DNA of 64,000 nt from Acinetobacter zhairuonensis (GTDB lineage: Bacteria > Pseudomonadota > Gammaproteobacteria > Pseudomonadales > Moraxellaceae). Below, one piece after another: positions 7,930 to 17,524 of the stretch. Within the stretch, counting starts at the first letter, position 1. The number at the start of each line of letters is the position of its first letter. Made by a program: the position numbers and the translations under genes. A model generated the notes under the pieces. That model saw only the letters and a list, made by a program, of their open reading frames with translations, was not told the origin of the DNA and searched no databases. The stretch is from NCBI RefSeq assembly GCF_022601715.1, contig NZ_JAKVIM010000011.1, positions 62,001-126,000 on the forward strand, read 5' to 3'.

Positions 7930-9144
7930 TTAAGCTTGAGCAGGGGCTTTCGCTAAAACTTCAGCCATAGCTTTGGCGACGACATAAACGTTGTTCATGT
8001 TTAAGCCAGCCACACAGATACGACCACTACGCACCAAGTAAATCGCATAGTCTTCACGTAAAGTGTCGACTTGCTCGCCTGTTAAGCCTGTATAGCTAAA
8101 CATACCTTTTTGTTCAATCAGGTAGTTGAAGTCACGCTCTGGAAGTGCTTTGGTGAGTTCATCTTTCAAAATACGACGCATTTTAATAATACGTTCACGC
8201 ATTTCTTTCACTTCATTTTGCCATTGTTGATTTAACGCAGAGTCATTTAAAACTTGGTCAACCAACCATGCACCTGTTGTCGGTGGGCTAGAGTAGATAC
8301 GACGTACAGTCGCTTTCAACTGACCAAATGTGCATTGTGCAGAAGCTGCATCGTCACATACAAAAGTCAAACCGCCAACACGCTCACCGTAAAGTGAGAA
8401 AATCTTAGAGAATGAGTTGCTGACAATAAAGTTCAAGCCCGCTTGGTCAAGTGCACGAATCGCATACGCATCTTGTTCCATGCCTTCACCAAAGCCTTGG
8501 TAGGCGATGTCTAAGAAAGGAATAAGTTGACGTGCTTTTAATACGGCAATCACTTGATCCCACTGCGCAGGCGTTAAATCTGCACCTGTTGGGTTGTGAC
8601 AGCAAGGGTGTAATAACACTACGCTTTGTTCAGGCAATTGTTGTAAGCAAGACAACATGCCATCAAAGTCTACACCGCGAGTTTCAGCATCGAAGTATGG
8701 GTAGAAATGCGTTTTCAAGCCTGCGCCATTAAAAATCGCAACGTGGTTGTCCCAAGTTGGTTGGCTCACCCAAACTTCAGAATTTGGGAAATAATTTTTT
8801 AAGAAGTCTGCACCGACTTTCAATGCACCTGAACCACCTAAAGTTTGGATGGTTACGGCACGACCACTTTGTACTGCTGGGCTATTTTCACCGAACAACA
8901 AGGCTTGAATCGCATCGCGGTAAGGTTTGAAACCTTCCATTGGCAAATACAATTTGGTTTTGCTTTGTTGTGGCTCAAGACGCTTTTGCGCTTCCATGAT
9001 TGTTTCAAGCTGAGGCACAATACTATCTTCGTTGTAGTAAAGACCAATACTTAAATTTACTTTACCTTCACGTGGATCGGTATTGAACTGTTCCATAAGC
9101 GACAAAATTGGGTCGCCTGCATAAGGAGGGATATGTTGAAACAT
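7930..9144 (-). CDS. tyrB: Aromatic amino acid aminotransferase (TyrB-like)
   Basis: PLP-dependent class I aminotransferase of 404 residues; family members are close to 400. I start at [13 protein letters not shown] (9144), which has AAGGA at the right distance; the longer frame adds 17 codons without homology. Visible family marks are [12 protein letters not shown], the [13 protein letters not shown] strand, and [16 protein letters not shown] with the Schiff-base lysine. The C-terminal arginine for the substrate carboxylate fits in [13 protein letters not shown]. It interconverts tyrosine/phenylalanine and their keto acids. Position next to an aromatic permease and the homogentisate genes suggests it feeds 4-hydroxyphenylpyruvate into tyrosine degradation. 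Aspartate aminotransferase is the alternative specificity. Confidence 0.88.
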   Translation of the reverse strand: MFQHIPPYAGDPILSLMEQFNTDPREGKVNLSIGLYYNEDSIVPQLETIMEAQKRLEPQQSKTKLYLPMEGFKPYRDAIQALLFGENSPAVQSGRAVTIQTLGGSGALKVGADFLKNYFPNSEVWVSQPTWDNHVAIFNGAGLKTHFYPYFDAETRGVDFDGMLSCLQQLPEQSVVLLHPCCHNPTGADLTPAQWDQVIAVLKARQLIPFLDIAYQGFGEGMEQDAYAIRALDQAGLNFIVSNSFSKIFSLYGERVGGLTFVCDDAASAQCTFGQLKATVRRIYSSPPTTGAWLVDQVLNDSALNQQWQNEVKEMRERIIKMRRILKDELTKALPERDFNYLIEQKGMFSYTGLTGEQVDTLREDYAIYLVRSGRICVAGLNMNNVYVVAKAMAEVLAKAPAQA

Positions 9145-9310
9145 TAAAAAATCCTTGATTGTTGCAGCTAGGGTCAAACTGTTCGCGCTTCGCATCGCCC
9201 AGTTATCGATGCTGATAACTTAAGCCGATTTGCATGGGTTTTGCAAGACCAGTTTCAAACTATGCGATTCTGGTCTTACATGGGGGAGGACAGAGTTTTA
9301 TTCAATAGCC

Positions 9311-10708
9311 TTATTTAAAAGAACTATCGGTTTTCAGGATGAAGTTGGTATCGGCAGCTTTGTGTTTACGTTGCTTGATCCAATACGCCAAACTTAAGCA
9401 GCCGACCCATGCAGGAATCATATACACCGCAATCCGCATGTCAGGGGTCATGCTCATAATTACCAAAATCCCCAACATAAACGCAATACACAGATAATTG
9501 GTAAATGGATAAGCCAAGCTTGGGAACAACGTGCTTTGTTGCTGTTGTTGCATGCTTTGACGGAATTTTAAATGCGTGATTGAAATCACCACCCAGTTAA
9601 TCACAATCGCCGCTACGACCAACATCATCAGTAAGCCAAAGGCTTTTTCTGGGAAAATGTAATTTAACAATACGCACAGGGCAGTCACTAATGCTGAAAT
9701 CAGGACCGCATTCACAGGAATACCGCGAGCATTAATTTTCTTTAGGAATTGTGGTGCATTGCCTTGTTCGGCTAAGCCAAGCAACATGCGGCTGCTGCAA
9801 TAGCTGGTGCCGTTATAGACTGACACCGCTGCGGTTAAAATCACAAAGTTTAAAGCAGTTGCCACACCATGGCTATCTAACGAAGCAAACACCATCACAA
9901 ATGGGCTGCCGCCTTGTGCCATTTGATTCCATGGGAATAAGGCTAACAGTACGACTAAGGTGAAGATATAGAAAATCAAAATGCGGTAAATAATCTGATT
10001 GACGGCTTTGGGTAAGGTTTGTTGCGGATCACGTGCTTCTGCTGCGGTAATGCCGAACAGTTCAATGCCACCAAAGGCAAATACAATTGCCGCCATGGCC
10101 ATGACCAAGCCACTGACACCATTGGGGAAGAAACCACCAAGTGCCCAAAGGTTGCTGATTGCGGCTTGAGAGCCTGCGCTGCCTGTTGCCAGCAAATAAG
10201 AGCCAAAGCCAATCATGGCAACAATGGCGAGAATTTTGATAATCGAAAACCAGAACTCCATTTCGCCAAACAGTTTCACATGGAGCAAGTTAATGAAATT
10301 AATCAATATAAAGAAGCCGAGTGCCGACATCCAAGTCGGAATTTCAGGCCACCAGTATTGCACATACAGTCCAACTGCGCTGAGTTCGGCCATACAGACC
10401 AAAACATTCAGTACCCAATAATTCCAGCCAGACATGAAGCCAGCAAAGCGTCCCCAATATTTATTGGCAAAATAACTAAACGAACCACTCACAGGTTCTT
10501 GCACCACCATTTCGCCCAGTTGACGCATCATGAAAAACGCAATTAAACCTGCAATGGCATAGCCAAGAATGACCGATGGACCTGCAAGTTTGATGGATTG
10601 AGAAATACCGAGGAATAGACCCGTACCGATTGCGCCGCCTAGGGCAATCAGCTGGATATGACGGTTGGATAAACCGTGCTTGAGCTGACCGTGATCATTG
10701 TGTGACAT
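9311..10708 (-). CDS. aroP: Amino acid permease, APC family (AroP-like)
   Basis: 465 residues with about 12 membrane helices. The first helix carries IALGGAIGTGLFLG, the conserved substrate-binding break of the amino acid-polyamine transporter family, and the segment FGGIELFGITAAEARDP is the typical fourth signature. AroP, PheP and proline-type permeases of this group are 455-470 residues. It imports an amino acid with protons across the inner membrane. The neighbourhood (transaminase behind it, tyrosine-degradation genes divergent from it) points to tyrosine or phenylalanine as substrate; this is inference from context. It shares a 493-bp control region with fahA, which has two related palindromes. 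Confidence 0.82.
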   Translation of the reverse strand: MSHNDHGQLKHGLSNRHIQLIALGGAIGTGLFLGISQSIKLAGPSVILGYAIAGLIAFFMMRQLGEMVVQEPVSGSFSYFANKYWGRFAGFMSGWNYWVLNVLVCMAELSAVGLYVQYWWPEIPTWMSALGFFILINFINLLHVKLFGEMEFWFSIIKILAIVAMIGFGSYLLATGSAGSQAAISNLWALGGFFPNGVSGLVMAMAAIVFAFGGIELFGITAAEARDPQQTLPKAVNQIIYRILIFYIFTLVVLLALFPWNQMAQGGSPFVMVFASLDSHGVATALNFVILTAAVSVYNGTSYCSSRMLLGLAEQGNAPQFLKKINARGIPVNAVLISALVTALCVLLNYIFPEKAFGLLMMLVVAAIVINWVVISITHLKFRQSMQQQQQSTLFPSLAYPFTNYLCIAFMLGILVIMSMTPDMRIAVYMIPAWVGCLSLAYWIKQRKHKAADTNFILKTDSSFK

Positions 10709-11201
10709 ATGATTCTTCTCATCCTTGTCGTGTAATTATTTCCTAAAAAATTACGTATATCATAAATTGATTAAAAAATAATATACAAGTGAAACACCGA
10801 ATTATTTTTTATTTCCCTTAAAAATAAAAAACCTAGGCGTAATTCTGTATGCAGTGCTTACTGTTTAACGTCCATTTCTTAACAAAAATGCACCAAATAT
10901 GGGCGTTTATTGTAGCGAGTTCATCGGAGTTTTCTAGCCAGCAGCGGTGCTTTAAACAGCACTTGAGTCGTATGGGCTAAGAGCTTGGAAGTACAATCAA
11001 TGAATAAAATTATGAATAAAGTAATTAAATTATATATTGCGTAATTTTATAAACTCAGTATGATGAAATGAAGTTGAGCCGATTGTGGCGGTGAAGTGGA
11101 TAAAAATTTTGAGTTAATTATATGATTTTTATTCAAGAAGTTTAATTTCATCCGCACAGTGGAGCACAGAATATCGAGAAAATAACAAGGATGGCACTAT
11201 C
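10709..11201. promoter_or_regulatory. Divergent control region with two palindromic operator candidates
   Basis: Between aroP and fahA. A 29-bp element at 11023-11051 (AATTAAATTA ... CGTAATTTT) recurs inverted at 10744-10772 with 21 of 29 positions equal, and again beside hpd at 16213-16241. They place one copy near each promoter and suggest a common regulator, most simply the IclR protein at 13932. Confidence 0.5.
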
Positions 11202-12509
11202 ATGAATTCGCAATTGAGCTGTTTTATTCCTGTTCCAGTCGATTCAGATTTCACTATTCATAATTTACCTTATGGCATTTTTAGTCGCACTCAGGATGGC
11301 GAGCGACGTGTTGGTGTGGCGATTGGTGAGTGGATTTTAGACTTGGCAGCTTTGGAGCAGGCAGGTGTTTTACGCCTGAGTGAGCATGAGCACTATTTTA
11401 ATCAATCCAGTCTGAATAAATTTATCGCATCGGGTTCAAGCAACTGGCACAAAGTACGTCGAGAGTTACAACACCTTTTGGCACTGGATAATCCACGCTT
11501 ACAGAATGATGCCGATTTGCAGCAACAGGTGCTCTATAAACAGCAAGATGCCATCATGCATTTACCTGTACAGATTTCAGGTTATACCGATTTTTATTCT
11601 TCTAAAGAACATGCCACCAATGTCGGCTGCATGTTCCGTGACCCTAAAAATGCCTTATTGCCGAACTGGAGCGAGTTACCCGTCGGTTATAACGGGCGTG
11701 CCAGTTCTGTGGTGGTCAGTGGTACTGACATTGTGCGTCCATCAGGTCAAATCAAATTGCCTGAACAAGAGCGTCCAGTTTTTTCAGCCACCCGTAAGCT
11801 GGATTTTGAATTGGAAACGGCTTTTATTGTCGGTCAACCAAGTCGCTTAGGTCAGCCGATTCATATAGATGATGCTGAAGCACATATCTTTGGCATGGTG
11901 CTGTTGAATGACTGGTCGGCACGAGATATTCAGCAATGGGAATATGTGCCTTTAGGTCCGTTTAATGCCAAAACCTTTGCCAGTGCCATTTCGCCGTGGG
12001 TCGTGACCATGCAAGCCTTGCAACCGTTCAAGGTGCAGGGTCCTGTGCAAGAGCCACGCCCTTTAGCCTATTTACAAGAAACAGCTGAAAGTAGTTATGA
12101 CATTCAGCTTTCGGTAGTAATTCAATCTGCGCAAAGTGCCAGTGCAGATGTGATTTGCCAGACCAATTTTAAATATATGTACTGGTCGATGGCACAACAA
12201 CTGACGCATCACACCATTGCAGGCTGCAATGTCAATGTCGGTGATTTGATGGGTTCGGGTACGATTTCGGGGTCAAGCAAAGATTCCTACGGCAGTTTGC
12301 TGGAACTCACCTGGAATACGACTACACCTTTAACTTTAGCCAATGGCGAACAGCGTGGTTTCTTGCAGGATGGCGATACCGTCATCATGAAGGGTCATGC
12401 AGAAAAAGAGGGCATCCGCGTAGGTTTTGGTGAAGTCCGAAATACCATTTTACCTGCTTTAAGTTTTGACTTTGCCGAAGCAGAGCAGGCGCAGCATGAA
12501 ACTGTATAG
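11202..12509 (+). CDS. fahA: Fumarylacetoacetase
   Basis: Hydrolyses fumarylacetoacetate to fumarate and acetoacetate, the last step of tyrosine degradation. At 435 residues it has the usual length. Landmarks are the N-terminal barrel (PYGIFSR, GVAIGEWILDL), then DFYSSKEHATNVGCMFRD with the catalytic His and metal Asp, LDFELETAFIVG with the metal acids, NDWSARDIQQWEYVPLGPFNAK, and GSGTISG. AAGGA lies 12 bases before ATG. maiA starts inside its last codons (14-bp overlap), indicating translational coupling. Expression is probably under the palindrome at 11023. Confidence 0.95.
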   Translation: MNSQLSCFIPVPVDSDFTIHNLPYGIFSRTQDGERRVGVAIGEWILDLAALEQAGVLRLSEHEHYFNQSSLNKFIASGSSNWHKVRRELQHLLALDNPRLQNDADLQQQVLYKQQDAIMHLPVQISGYTDFYSSKEHATNVGCMFRDPKNALLPNWSELPVGYNGRASSVVVSGTDIVRPSGQIKLPEQERPVFSATRKLDFELETAFIVGQPSRLGQPIHIDDAEAHIFGMVLLNDWSARDIQQWEYVPLGPFNAKTFASAISPWVVTMQALQPFKVQGPVQEPRPLAYLQETAESSYDIQLSVVIQSAQSASADVICQTNFKYMYWSMAQQLTHHTIAGCNVNVGDLMGSGTISGSSKDSYGSLLELTWNTTTPLTLANGEQRGFLQDGDTVIMKGHAEKEGIRVGFGEVRNTILPALSFDFAEAEQAQHETV

Positions 12510-13134
12510 CTATTTTCGCAGCTCGGCGGCGTTTCGTATTCGTATTGCCTTGAATTTAAAAGGTTTGAGTTATGACACGCAAGCGGTGCATTTGCTGAAA
12601 CAGGGCGGTGAACAGCATGCGGCAGAGTATGCGGCACTTAATCCGAGTGAGTTGGTGCCGACTTTATTGGATCAGCAGTATGTCCTGATCCAATCGATGA
12701 GCATTCTTGAATATCTGGAAGAAGCTTATCCGAAGACTGCCTTGTTGCCTCAGGACCTGCATCAACGCGCTCAGGTACGTGCTTTTGCCCAGCATATTGC
12801 TTGTGAAATTCATCCACTGAATAACTTGCGAGTGTTGCAGTACTTGGAGCAGACGCTTGAAGTGAGCAACAGCGAGAAAACGGCATGGTACCAACACTGG
12901 ATTAAGCTCGGTTTTCACAGCCTAGAGCAACAATTACAGCACTCCAATGGGCAGTACTGTTTTGGTGAACAGCCCACTTTTGCCGATTGTTGTCTGATTC
13001 CACAAGTGTATAACGCCAAACGTTTTCAAATTGATTTAACGGAATATCCAAAAATCCAGTCGATTTATACGCACTGTATGCAGTTGGCAGCGTTTCATCA
13101 GGCTGCACCTGAACAACAAGCCGATTGGGAATAA
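12496..13134 (+). CDS. maiA: Maleylacetoacetate isomerase (zeta-class GST)
   Basis: Glutathione-dependent cis-trans isomerase that makes fumarylacetoacetate. I start at ATG 12496, giving 212 residues and the expected opening MKLYSYFRSSAAFRIRIAL, in which SSA-x-RIR is the zeta-class active-site loop. The thioredoxin-like half continues with NPSELVPTLLD and the Ser-x-x-Ile cis-Pro region, followed by the helical C-terminal domain with FADCCLIPQVYNA. The gene overlaps fahA by 14 bp and is followed after 21 bp by the VOC gene, so the three form an operon in the order reverse to the pathway. Confidence 0.95.
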   Translation: MKLYSYFRSSAAFRIRIALNLKGLSYDTQAVHLLKQGGEQHAAEYAALNPSELVPTLLDQQYVLIQSMSILEYLEEAYPKTALLPQDLHQRAQVRAFAQHIACEIHPLNNLRVLQYLEQTLEVSNSEKTAWYQHWIKLGFHSLEQQLQHSNGQYCFGEQPTFADCCLIPQVYNAKRFQIDLTEYPKIQSIYTHCMQLAAFHQAAPEQQADWE

Positions 13135-13155
13135 AACAGAAAAAGGAGTTTGATT

Positions 13156-13704
13156 ATGAGTTTTGCAATTAAAAAAATACATCATGTGGCTTACCGCTGT
13201 AAGGATGCCAAAGAAACGGTGCAGTGGTACAAAACCATGTTGAATATGGATTTTATTTTGGCCTTTGCCGAAGACCACGTGCCATCGACCAAAGCCTTTG
13301 ATCCCTATATGCATTTATTTTTAGATGCAGGTCAGGGCAATGTTTTAGCCTTCTTTGAACTGCCGACGCAACCTGAAATGGGGCGTGATGAAAATACCCC
13401 GGCTTGGGTGCAGCACATTGCTTTTGAAGTGGAAGATTTAGACGCTTTACTGGCAGCCAAAGCACATTTGGAAGCGCATGGCGTGAAAGTGCTTGGCATT
13501 ACCAATCACGGCATTTTCCATTCTATTTATTTCTTCGATCCAAATGGTCACCGCTTAGAACTGACCTATAACGATGCGCATGCCGATGAAAAAATTGCGC
13601 GCATTACCGAAGAAATGAAACTGGAAATGCTAGATGAGTGGAGCAAGACCAAACGTGCGCCACATCATACCCACTTTTTACATGAGGAAGAGTTAGGTGC
13701 TTAA
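13156..13704 (+). CDS. VOC-superfamily protein (glyoxalase/dioxygenase fold), 182 aa
   Basis: Start at ATG 13156 after AAAAGGAG. Two beta-alpha-beta-beta-beta modules are visible: KKIHHVAYRC...YKTMLNMDFILAF with the first metal histidine, and AWVQHIAFEV...GHRLELTYND with the second His and Glu. Such proteins bind Fe, Mn or Zn and catalyse dioxygenation, isomerisation or glyoxalase chemistry. It occurs inside the tyrosine operon behind maiA. The substrate cannot be told from sequence. The C-terminal 40 residues are charged and end His-rich (APHHTHFLHEE), an extension beyond the core fold. Confidence 0.78.
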   Translation: MSFAIKKIHHVAYRCKDAKETVQWYKTMLNMDFILAFAEDHVPSTKAFDPYMHLFLDAGQGNVLAFFELPTQPEMGRDENTPAWVQHIAFEVEDLDALLAAKAHLEAHGVKVLGITNHGIFHSIYFFDPNGHRLELTYNDAHADEKIARITEEMKLEMLDEWSKTKRAPHHTHFLHEEELGA

Positions 13705-13736
13705 AGCGCGGTTCTGACTTTTTGGTTTTACCCTTA

Positions 13737-13771
13737 ACTGCATTTTTGACCGAGTGCAGTTTTTTTTTTGT
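13737..13771 (+). terminator. Terminator of the fahA-maiA-VOC operon
   Basis: AACTGCA (13737-13743) pairs with TGCAGTT (13755-13761), followed by a run of T, 33 bp after the VOC stop. Confidence 0.8.
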
Positions 13772-13931
13772 CGCGAGATTTACCTGATGACCGTTGCGCA
13801 TAAAAGTCCGTTAAAAGATGAGTTCAGTTTTTGCTAAATCTCAGGCATGATGTCACGGACCAATTTGTCCTTGTGTCGTCACACAAAAAGCAAAGAAATG
13901 ATTGAGAAAATGACCTTTAAAGAGCACATCA

Positions 13932-14711
13932 ATGGTTGAAGAAAAGTTATCGGGTGGGGTGCAATCGCTTGAAGTCGGTTTGGCGGTGTTAAATGCGCTG
14001 CTCGAGCATAATCAACCGATTATTCTGAAAGATCTGTCGCACAAGTTGGAGATGCATCCTGCCAAAGTCCATCGCTATCTGGTGAGCCTGATTCGCATGA
14101 ATTACGCCAAGCAATTGGACGATGGTCAATATGCACTGGGTGATCAGGCATGGCGCTTAGGTCTCAACTGCATTCAACATACCGATGCTTTGCAGCAAGT
14201 GCAGTCGATGATTTATGCCTTACAAGCCAAGATTGGCTGTAGCATTCAAATCAGCAAATGGTCACCGCGGGGTCCGTTGGTGGTGCAGTCGCTTGAATCG
14301 AATCATCCGATTGCGATTGTGACCAAAGTGGGTTCGATAATGCCTTTGGTGAATTCTGCTTCGGGACGAGTGTTTGCCTCCTATTTACCTGAAACCGTGA
14401 TTCGTCCGTTAATGCAGGAAGAGTGGGATAAAGCAGCAACGTTAGGTCTGGCATTAAAACCAGCCAATTGGGATGAATTTACCCAGTTAAAACAGCAGAT
14501 TCGCTCGGAACAAATGGCTTTGGCTAAAGGGGATTTGCTGGTGGGTATTAATGCCGTGGGTTTACCTGTTTTTAATGCACAAGGTCAGATCGAGTTCTCA
14601 GTGGTTGCGATTGATAGCGAAACTTTTCTGCCTTTGCACGCAGGCAGTGAAAAAGTACAGTTATTGCAGCAAGAAGTGGCTGCCATGAATCAGTTTATTC
14701 AAGCCCGTTAA
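13932..14711 (+). CDS. hmgR: IclR-family regulator of tyrosine degradation (HmgR-like)
   Basis: 259 residues in the IclR layout: N-terminal winged helix (VGLAVLNALLEHNQPIILKDLSHKLEMHPAKVHRYLVSLI, residues ~15-60) and a C-terminal effector domain with NSASGRVFASYLP and GINAVGLPVFNAQGQI. IclR proteins bind short palindromes as dimers and respond to a pathway acid. It stands between two blocks of homogentisate-pathway genes, where HmgR-type repressors are found in Pseudomonas and relatives. The three related palindromes at 10744, 11023 and 16213 are its obvious candidate targets. The effector is expected to be homogentisate, by analogy only. Confidence 0.8.
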   Translation: MVEEKLSGGVQSLEVGLAVLNALLEHNQPIILKDLSHKLEMHPAKVHRYLVSLIRMNYAKQLDDGQYALGDQAWRLGLNCIQHTDALQQVQSMIYALQAKIGCSIQISKWSPRGPLVVQSLESNHPIAIVTKVGSIMPLVNSASGRVFASYLPETVIRPLMQEEWDKAATLGLALKPANWDEFTQLKQQIRSEQMALAKGDLLVGINAVGLPVFNAQGQIEFSVVAIDSETFLPLHAGSEKVQLLQQEVAAMNQFIQAR

Positions 14712-14731
14712 CATGGCTTGTGTTACTTATT

Positions 14732-14763
14732 AAAAAAGGCGACTGAATTCAGTCGCCTTTTTT
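14732..14763. terminator. Bidirectional terminator between hmgR and hpd
   Basis: A 32-bp perfect palindrome: a run of A, AGGCGACTGA, its complement TCAGTCGCCT, and a run of T. It serves both converging genes. Confidence 0.9.
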
Positions 14764-14830
14764 GTGAAGGATGCATGCTTAAATGGGTTCGCCTGCTTCG
14801 CTCACTTGTGTTGCTGTTTAAACCAGCGGC

Positions 14831-15883
14831 TTAAACTTGCAGTACGCCGCGACGGATTTGATCGCGTTCAATCGATTCAAACAGTGCCTTGAAATTTCCT
14901 TCACCAAAGCCATCGTCAGCTTTACGTTGAATAAATTCGAAGAACACTGGTCCCAGCATATTTTGCGAGAAGATTTGCAGGAGCAGTTTCTTCTCACCGT
15001 TTTGGGTGGAACCATCCAGCAAAATGCCGCGTTGTTGCAGTTCTTCCGTTGGCTCACCATGATTTGGCAAACGCTCTGGTAGCATTTCATAATAGGTATT
15101 CGGTGGTGGGGTCATAAACTGCATGCCGAGGCTTTTGAGTTTGTCCCAAGTCCCAATCAAATCATCGGTAATAAAGGCAATGTGTTGAATGCCTTCGCCA
15201 TTAAAGTCCGCCAAGAACTCTGCAATCTGACCATTGCCTTTGTCTGAATCTTCATTCAAGGGAATACGAATTTTACCATCGGGTGCAGTCAAAGCCTTCG
15301 AGGTCAGTCCTGTGTATTCACCTTTAATGTCAAAGTAGCGAATTTCTTGGAAATTGAAGATTTTTTCATAGAAATTTGCCCAGTATTCCATGCGCCCTTT
15401 GTAGACATTATGGGTTAAATGATCAATTTCATTTAAACCTGTGCCTACAGGGTGTCGGTCGATGCCTTCAATAAACTCGAAATCATTTTCATAAATGTCA
15501 CGGTCGATCAGGAAAATCGGCATACCGCCAATCCCTTTAATGGCTGGAATATTGAGTTCCATTGGACCGACTTGGCTATAAATCGGTTCCGCACCCAATT
15601 CCAAGGCTTTTTTAAAGGCTTTAGCCGCATTACGGGTTTTAAAGCCCATGGCACAGGCAGAAGGACCATGTTCTTTAAAGAAATAAGACGCATAAGATTC
15701 AGGTTGGTAATTCAAAATAATATTGATATTTCCCTGACGCCATAAGTATGCATTTTTGGATTTATGCTTTGCGACTTTGCTGAAACCAATGGTTTCAAAA
15801 ATTGGATCGAGCTCATTTTCCTTGGCTACAAACTCAATAAATGCAAATCCGCATAATTCTAATGGGTTTTCTAAAATATCCAT
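14831..15883 (-). CDS. hpd: 4-hydroxyphenylpyruvate dioxygenase
   Basis: Fe(II) enzyme that converts 4-hydroxyphenylpyruvate to homogentisate. Start at ATG 15883 behind GAGGGAAATAAG; the longer frame begins 34 codons earlier without homology. At 350 residues it has the bacterial length. Two VOC modules are seen. The iron ligands fit [11 protein letters not shown] (His), [12 protein letters not shown] (His) and [20 protein letters not shown] (Glu), the last in the family's signature C-terminal block. Transcribed away from the yitT gene; a perfect 12-bp-armed palindrome lies 330 bp upstream. Homogentisate dioxygenase (hmgA), the next enzyme, is not in the window. Confidence 0.95.
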   Translation of the reverse strand: MDILENPLELCGFAFIEFVAKENELDPIFETIGFSKVAKHKSKNAYLWRQGNINIILNYQPESYASYFFKEHGPSACAMGFKTRNAAKAFKKALELGAEPIYSQVGPMELNIPAIKGIGGMPIFLIDRDIYENDFEFIEGIDRHPVGTGLNEIDHLTHNVYKGRMEYWANFYEKIFNFQEIRYFDIKGEYTGLTSKALTAPDGKIRIPLNEDSDKGNGQIAEFLADFNGEGIQHIAFITDDLIGTWDKLKSLGMQFMTPPPNTYYEMLPERLPNHGEPTEELQQRGILLDGSTQNGEKKLLLQIFSQNMLGPVFFEFIQRKADDGFGEGNFKALFESIERDQIRRGVLQV

Positions 15884-16755
15884 CTTATTTCCCTCTTGTC
15901 GTGAATTGACGAGTCCAATGTTCAGGGTGTTTTTTGATGTGAAGAACAGCCAGTACTCGGCTAAAAGATATTGACTGAGGTGCATGGATCCATGACCGAG
16001 TTCAATTGTCTGTTACACATCCTGTGTGACGTTATACGACTGTAGCAAGGTATACCGCAGGTTCAGGCACTGTATGACTGACGATGGTTTTACGGTGCTG
16101 ATTTAGTTTGTTGTGATATTCCTTTTCACATGTCGCAGGTTTGGTTGTACTGAAAATGCATCAAAAAGGTGCATTTAGTCAGACTTTATGTTGAGAACAG
16201 CTTACTCAATTCAATTAAATTATGCAATACATAATTTAATTATGTTATTTGTAATTTTTATTTATTGTATAAAGATCCTGTCATGGAAGGATTATCTGTA
16301 TGAATAGAGATGTTGATCATTTGAAAAAGTTAAAATAAATAAAAACAATAGATTAGATTGTTTTTTTATTTCATTTATTGCAATTCTCTGTGGATGCATT
16401 ATCTCGTTCAATCCGAGTTCATGACAGCTAAACCTTCATGCGTAGTCTTATGAAAGCAGCTTACTAACAATTGTATAATCTATAAACACTAAAAAATGCA
16501 ACAATATTGTGCAAAAAATTATTAAATGCACCATTATGTGCATATAAAATAGATTAATGCATGAATTGTGCTTATTGGGCTTGAGTTAAAACGTACTGAT
16601 TTGAAGCTCATTTTTAAACAAATGTTTCGACCTAAGTAGGTAACTAGCTGGATTTAATAAAATAAAAAATCTTAAAAAGCTGAATAATGCATATTTATTC
16701 TGTTTTGGTACATAATTTGCATTAAAATTGCATATTGTATGTCTTGGATTTTCTT
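15884..16755. promoter_or_regulatory. Long divergent control region of hpd and the YitT gene
   Basis: 872 bp without a gene. At 16213-16224 and 16230-16241 the arms AATTAAATTATG and CATAATTTAATT form a perfect palindrome with 5-base spacer, similar to the two elements by fahA. Nearer to yitT are dyads of another type: TGCAACAATATTGTGCA (16497-16513) and TGCACCATTATGTGCA (16527-16542), with further TGCA-bearing AT-rich stretches to 16735. These look like sites for an Lrp/AsnC protein, such as that encoded at 17525. Confidence 0.55.
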
Positions 16756-17400
16756 ATGGACAACCAACCTTTATCAAATCCTGCCGTTTTGGCATCTCTC
16801 CCAGCCCCAATGTCACATTCTAAAGTAGAAGATGGGGTGGCACTGTTTATTGGGACTTTCCTGTTGTCTTTTGCGATTAATATCATCCAGCAGGGTGGCA
16901 TTATGACCGGTGGTACAGCAGGTTTAGCCCTGTTACTGCATTATGTGTTTAATGTGTCTTTTGGCACCTTGTTCTTCTGTATCAATATTCCATTTTTCTA
17001 TTTGGCATATAAAAAGATGGGGCTGCAACTGGTCCTCAAAACCGTGGCTGCCATTGGTTTGGTTTCAGTTTTTTCTGAACTCAATCCGAGCTTTTTTAGT
17101 TTGGAAAACATCAATCCTATCTATGCTTCATTGATTGCCAATATTATTTTGGGTGTCAGCTTTTTAATTTTGTTCCGTCATAAGTCGAGTATGGGTGGAA
17201 TTAACTTATTGGCGATGTTCATGAATGAGAAATATGGCATTTCTGTGGGTAAGTTCCAGATGATTGTGGATATCAGCATTCTGATTGCATCGGCATTCTT
17301 CGTTGATTTCAATTTGCTAATGATTTCGATCATGGGTGCGGTAGTGTTGAATATGATTATTGCCATGAACCATCGTAAAGATCGTTACGTCGCATCTTAA
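16756..17400 (+). CDS. YitT-family membrane protein, 214 aa
   Basis: About six membrane helices. FIGTFLLSFAINIIQQGGIMTGGTAGLALLLHY and the repeated INIPFFYLAYKKMG and HKSSMGGINLLAMFMNEKYG patterns match the YitT/DUF161 family of Gram-positive and proteobacterial integral membrane proteins; some have been linked to transport of small molecules, but the role is not settled. This copy is short and has only the membrane part, without the C-terminal DUF2179 domain of Bacillus YitT. Start chosen at ATG 16756; a TTG at 16735 is the alternative and no clear ribosome site helps decide. An Lrp-type regulator follows, and may control it. Confidence 0.75.
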   Translation: MDNQPLSNPAVLASLPAPMSHSKVEDGVALFIGTFLLSFAINIIQQGGIMTGGTAGLALLLHYVFNVSFGTLFFCINIPFFYLAYKKMGLQLVLKTVAAIGLVSVFSELNPSFFSLENINPIYASLIANIILGVSFLILFRHKSSMGGINLLAMFMNEKYGISVGKFQMIVDISILIASAFFVDFNLLMISIMGAVVLNMIIAMNHRKDRYVAS

Positions 17401-17524
17401 TGGTGGTTTTTAAGGGCGAGTTGGGCAAACCAGATAGGATTTGTTTTTCTCTCCCTGTTTCTATAAAGTAGTTTGCAGCGAAAAATACGATTTTCAGCAG
17501 TTTGATAACAATATTCTGGGATAG

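Noticed and set aside
10019..10546. 175-codon plus-strand ORF
   Set aside because: Lies antisense within the aroP-like gene; protein is low-quality and His/Asn-rich with no start signal.
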